Positions 61,037 through 64,000 of a stretch of 64,000 nucleotides of DNA are shown piece after piece; the stretch's first letter is position 1; every line of letters starts with the position of its first letter. Source of the stretch: Sphingomonas qomolangmaensis (GTDB lineage: Bacteria; Pseudomonadota; Alphaproteobacteria; Sphingomonadales; Sphingomonadaceae); NCBI RefSeq assembly GCF_024496245.1, contig NZ_CP101740.1, forward strand, positions 2,665,501 through 2,729,500. Reading direction: 5' to 3'. The translations under genes and the position numbers were made by a program. Under the pieces are notes generated by a model. It worked only from the letters and a program-made list of their open reading frames with translations, was not told where the DNA came from and ran no database searches.

Positions 61037-61682
61037 GGTGCATTCGGAGATTGGCGGCATGGTTGCCGCTGATCTTTGGCCAAGTATCCAGATATCTTGC
61101 CGGAATATGAGGGTTGTTTAGCGTTGACCCCCGTTCGATGATGTAGCGAGCGCGATCCCGGAAAATTTCTAGCATCTTGTTTGGGCTGTAGCCCTCGTCC
61201 AAATCTTGAGCATCTATATACTCCGCTGCGCTCATCTGGTTTTTGTGTAGCTTGCGGGCATCCCCCTTTGTGTAGATTTCTTTCTTGCCAAGTATTTCAT
61301 ACATCGTTTCCAAATCAATGTGAGCAGGCACGTGCTTAGCCATTTGGAAATCGGCTTTGATGTAAGTCCACTTTTCAGTGATCCAAGGACGCATTGCGTC
61401 AGGTGATCCATAGCGGCAGTACAACAGCCTGCTCTCTTGGAAAAATGCAATAATCCAGTGCTTGTCACGCCATTTTGCAATGTGGCTAGGGCCGAGATCG
61501 CGAACGGTGCTTACACCGCCCTTTGCGGTTGTGACCGATTTTAGCTCAAACTCATACTCAACTCCGCCCATTTTTAAGGTTGCGTCCACACCGTGCCGCG
61601 TCCGATCAGTAGCCTGATGTAGATTAAAGAGATCAATGAGCCTATTTTCACGAGCGTCGTCTTGCGCAATGCCACCGGCCAC
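61008..61682 (-). CDS. Probable type II restriction endonuclease
   Basis: 224 residues, GTG start with GAGGAG upstream. The N-terminal segment has GVDATLKMGGVEYEFELKSV: D33, then E46-x-K48, the PD-(D/E)xK nuclease arrangement. No sequence-level family is recognised by me. Low GC as its partner. It is tail to tail with, and overlaps, the C5 methyltransferase, so it is almost certainly the cognate restriction enzyme. If active, the methyltransferase is needed to protect the host. Confidence 0.7.
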   Translation of the reverse strand: MAGGIAQDDARENRLIDLFNLHQATDRTRHGVDATLKMGGVEYEFELKSVTTAKGGVSTVRDLGPSHIAKWRDKHWIIAFFQESRLLYCRYGSPDAMRPWITEKWTYIKADFQMAKHVPAHIDLETMYEILGKKEIYTKGDARKLHKNQMSAAEYIDAQDLDEGYSPNKMLEIFRDRARYIIERGSTLNNPHIPARYLDTWPKISGNHAANLRMHLKAWRDTKP

Positions 61683-61904
61683 ACCTTACTCCTCAACCTT
61701 CCACATTTCTCACGAAATCGCCCAACGCTTGTCGGCTGGCAATACCTAAGAGCCGTGGTCCTTTATGCTACCGAGAATCATGACCCACGGACGCAGCCGC
61801 GTGTCCAGTTTGCACGCTCATAACCGCCCCGCGAAAGGAAGGGCAACGTTCGCTGCGTTCGTGCCACCGGCTCCACACATGCGAACCAAATAGGAACTTT
61901 CCGC

Positions 61905-61933
61905 TTGACAGCGTCACGCTGTTCGGGTACATA
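61905..61933 (+). promoter_or_regulatory. Strong sigma70-like promoter before terminase genes
   Basis: TTGACA (61905-61910) and TACATA (61928-61933) are 17 bases apart, a near-consensus promoter. It lies 78 bases upstream of the terminase small subunit start. The remainder of the 328-base gap (61683-62010) holds no gene I can support. Confidence 0.6.
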
Positions 61934-62010
61934 ACAGGAACGCTGAAGAATTGCGAGTCGGGCCGGGGCAGGGATGCTTTCCGGCCCGTTTCATTTGGGG
62001 CGGGGGGATG

Positions 62011-62538
62011 ATGGCCGAACAACGGATCACCAGCGGCAACAACTGCCCGCTGAAGGTGACCAGGGTGCGCGCTTCTGCTTGGACCGAGACCAAGCGACGG
62101 CGGTTCCTAAATGCGCTGGCGACGAGCTGCAACGTTCAACAATCGGCACGCAGCATCGGCATGACCAAGAACGGCGCGTACGCGCTGCGGGGGCGCGACG
62201 CGGGGTTCGCGGCAGCCTGGAGCGAGGCGATGCAGATGGGGGCCGTGCGGCTGGAGGAGGTGCTGCTCGAGAATGCATTGGCCGCCGCCGAACGGCTGAC
62301 GCGCGAGGGACCTTTATCGTTCGACGAAACCGCCGAGCCGATAGACGAAGCGCCGGCACAACCGCTGACCGCCGACGAGATCCGGCTGATGCTGTTCCTG
62401 CTGACCCGCCATGCCGACGGGCACAAAGGCTTGCGGCATATCGGCGGGAGGGCGCATCGTGCGACGCGCGAGGAAACCAACGCAGTGCTTAAGCGCAAGC
62501 TCGATTCGCTCGACCGGCGCATCAAGGCGGTCACGTGA
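62011..62538 (+). CDS. Probable terminase small subunit
   Basis: 175 residues from ATG 62011, after a GGGGGG stretch. An HTH-like segment (FLNALATSCNVQQSARSIGMTKNGAYALRGRD) is followed by a helical part with many Arg/Lys, in keeping with DNA-recognition terminase small subunits or GTA gene 1 products. Its stop overlaps the GTG of the large subunit (GTGA). Sequence similarity alone is not decisive. Confidence 0.7.
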   Translation: MAEQRITSGNNCPLKVTRVRASAWTETKRRRFLNALATSCNVQQSARSIGMTKNGAYALRGRDAGFAAAWSEAMQMGAVRLEEVLLENALAAAERLTREGPLSFDETAEPIDEAPAQPLTADEIRLMLFLLTRHADGHKGLRHIGGRAHRATREETNAVLKRKLDSLDRRIKAVT

Positions 62539-63878
62539 TCGAGCGGGACGTGAGTGAAGAGGACGTGATCGGGGGGCTCGATCCCGAGATCGTCCGGCTG
62601 GTGCGGCTCGCCGCGCCGGTGCGCGAGCGGCTGCTCTGCGAGATGACGCAGGCGCAGCAGGCCGAGATCAACCAGCGCTGGTGGATGTGGGCGCATGCGG
62701 GGCAACTGGCGCCGCCGGGCGACTGGCGGGTGTGGATGATCCGCGCGGGGCGGGGCTTTGGCAAGACGCGCGCGGGGGCCGAATGGGTGAGCGAGTTCGC
62801 GCGGCACCATCCGCACGGGCGGATCGCGCTGGTGGGCGCGACCTTCGACGAAGTGGTGCAGGTGATGATCACGGGGCTCAGCGGGCTGACGCGCGTCGCG
62901 CGCGAGGGCGAGACGGTGACGTGGCGACCGACGCTGCGGCAGGTCGAGTTCGGATCGGGGGCGCTGGCGCAGGTGTTTTCGGCGGCGTCGCCCGAGAAAC
63001 TGCGCGGCCCCGAGCATGACGTGGCGTGGTGCGACGAACTGGGCAAATGGGGCGCGGGCGGCGAGGCGGCGTGGGACAATCTGGCGATGGGGATGCGCGC
63101 GAGCGAGCACCCGCGAATCCTGGTGACCACCACGCCGCGCCCGACGAAGCTGATGCGGCGCCTGCTGGCGATGCCCGATCTGGTCGAGACGCGCGGGCGG
63201 ACGCGCGACAATCCGCATTTGCCCAAGATTTTCGTCGGCGCGATGATCGCCGAATATGGCGGCTCGCGGCTGGGGCGGCAGGAGCTCGACGGCGAGTTGC
63301 TCGACGATGTGGTGGGGGCGCTGTGGACCCGCGCGCTGATCGAGCGCTGCCGGGTGCGCGCCGCGCCCGACCTGGTGCGCGTGGTGGTGGGGGTCGATCC
63401 GCCGGCGAGCGCGGGGGGCGATGCCTGCGGGATCGTCGCGGCGGGGCTGGGGACCGACGGGCTCGGCTATGTGATCGAGGATGCGAGCGTCGCGGGGTGC
63501 TCGCCGCAGGGCTGGGCGCGCGCGGTGGTGGGGTGCTACGAACGGCATCGCGGCGACCTGGTGGTGGCCGAGGCGAATATGGGCGGCGACATGGTGCGCG
63601 ACGTGCTCAAGGCGGCGCATGCGCTGCTGCCGGTGCGGCTGGTGCGCGCGTCGAAGGGCAAGGTGGCGCGCGCCGAGCCGGTGGCGGCCTTGTATGAAAG
63701 CGGCCGGGTGTTCCATGTCGGCGGGCTGGCGGCGCTCGAGGACGAATTGTGCGGGCTGTCGGTGGGCGGCGGCTATGAGGGGCCGGGCCGATCGCCCGAC
63801 CGCGCCGATGCGTGCGTGTGGGCGCTGAACGCGCTGATGGTCGAGCCGCGCGCGGCGGCGGCGGTGCGGGTGGTGTGA
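62535..63878 (+). CDS. Terminase large subunit / DNA-packaging protein (GTA-like)
   Basis: 447 residues, GTG start. Walker A GRGFGKTRAG (about 72-80), Walker B-like VAWCDELGKWG, coupling motif region LVTTTPRPTK, and a nuclease half with VVVGVDPPAS and DRADACVWALNAL. Resembles the RcGTA g2 packaging ATPase found in alphaproteobacterial gene transfer agents, although a prophage of the same type is possible. It translocates DNA into a prohead. A portal gene probably follows at 63958. Confidence 0.88.
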   Translation: MIERDVSEEDVIGGLDPEIVRLVRLAAPVRERLLCEMTQAQQAEINQRWWMWAHAGQLAPPGDWRVWMIRAGRGFGKTRAGAEWVSEFARHHPHGRIALVGATFDEVVQVMITGLSGLTRVAREGETVTWRPTLRQVEFGSGALAQVFSAASPEKLRGPEHDVAWCDELGKWGAGGEAAWDNLAMGMRASEHPRILVTTTPRPTKLMRRLLAMPDLVETRGRTRDNPHLPKIFVGAMIAEYGGSRLGRQELDGELLDDVVGALWTRALIERCRVRAAPDLVRVVVGVDPPASAGGDACGIVAAGLGTDGLGYVIEDASVAGCSPQGWARAVVGCYERHRGDLVVAEANMGGDMVRDVLKAAHALLPVRLVRASKGKVARAEPVAALYESGRVFHVGGLAALEDELCGLSVGGGYEGPGRSPDRADACVWALNALMVEPRAAAAVRVV

Positions 63879-63957
63879 GTTGCGGGGGCGCGGGGGCAGG
63901 CGTGCCCGATAGGCGCGCGCTGTCGCTCGACTGAGCGACGATCGAACGGAGAGTCAC

Positions 63958-64000
63958 ATGAAATGGTTCGGCAGGAAGGCCGGGCGCGAGGAATCGCGTC
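63958..64000 (+). CDS. Probable portal protein, 5' end (partial)
   Basis: An ATG follows GGAGAG, opening MKWFGRKAGREESR to the window edge. Position after the packaging ATPase, and the Lys-Trp-Phe-Gly start, fit GTA or phage portal proteins. Too short for proof. Confidence 0.5.
   Translation, partial: MKWFGRKAGREESR

Noticed and set aside
61768..62022. Minus-strand frame upstream of the terminase genes
   Set aside because: It overlaps the promoter and the start of the small subunit and shows no coding features.
1..64000. tRNA genes as integration sites for the restriction or packaging regions
   Set aside because: I looked for T-loop and acceptor patterns by eye and saw none; a tRNA search program would be needed to be sure.

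Overview
The window is high-GC DNA from an alphaproteobacterium, most likely a sphingomonad (Sphingomonas or a close relative). The reasons are an EL222-like LOV-HTH regulator, a permuted two-piece tmRNA gene, an alphaproteobacterial NDUFS4-like complex I subunit, a GTA-type terminase at the right edge, and many short GC-rich palindromic repeats. It reads as ordinary chromosome except for one lower-GC restriction-modification insert near the right end. I saw no tRNA, rRNA, IS element or CRISPR array.

Left part (1-15300): a blue-light LOV regulator, a small zinc-binding protein, a spermidine-synthase-like protein, a serine hydrolase lipoprotein, a secreted beta-helix protein, an asparagine-synthase-like protein divergent from a TetR regulator, and a ferredoxin-NADP reductase. 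A four-gene operon (PepSY, DUF2271, DUF4198, ApbE) lies behind a Fur-like box and looks like an extracytoplasmic flavinylated redox system. Next come a lone nrdA, an MFS transporter and a DUF6624 protein.

Central catabolic region (15310-24822): an eight-gene minus-strand operon, mostly joined by 4-base overlaps, encodes cytochrome c, a sugar isomerase homologue, an MFS sugar transporter, a Tat-exported TIM-barrel protein, a DUF1080 (3-keto-disaccharide hydrolase family) protein, a Tat-exported gluconate-2-dehydrogenase-subunit-3 homologue, a second Tat-exported isomerase homologue and a GMC oxidoreductase. A Gfo/Idh/MocA dehydrogenase and an exported Dabb protein diverge from it. Together they look like a periplasmic 3-keto-glycoside pathway: oxidise a glycoside at C3, cleave by elimination, rehydrate, import, reduce. 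Two tandem PQQ-type sugar dehydrogenase homologues follow (24834-27184). This is the best candidate in the window for a poorly described system.

Housekeeping region (27392-38713): the translation and RNA cluster rimP-nusA-ylxR-infB-rbfA-tdk-truB-rpsO-pnp. Palindromic elements sit between several genes, and one lies in frame inside truB. Then a DUF4118 sensor kinase, an NTF2-like protein, ssrA (tag ANDNEAFAIAA), an Rrf2 regulator, mscL, a NUDIX hydrolase, an NDUFS4-like subunit, hrpB (also with an in-frame palindromic insert), small and low-complexity proteins, a polyprenyl synthetase and a chorismate mutase.

Right part (48118-64000): a three-gene carbohydrate operon (GH130, GH13, GT4), a thiolase, a crotonase, two thioesterases, an HxlR-type regulator, a TonB-like envelope protein, two oxidoreductases and DUF805. 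A C5-cytosine methyltransferase and a probable PD-(D/E)xK endonuclease are arranged tail to tail with overlapping ends. A strong sigma70-type promoter then precedes terminase small and large subunits and the first codons of a probable portal gene, which run off the window edge.
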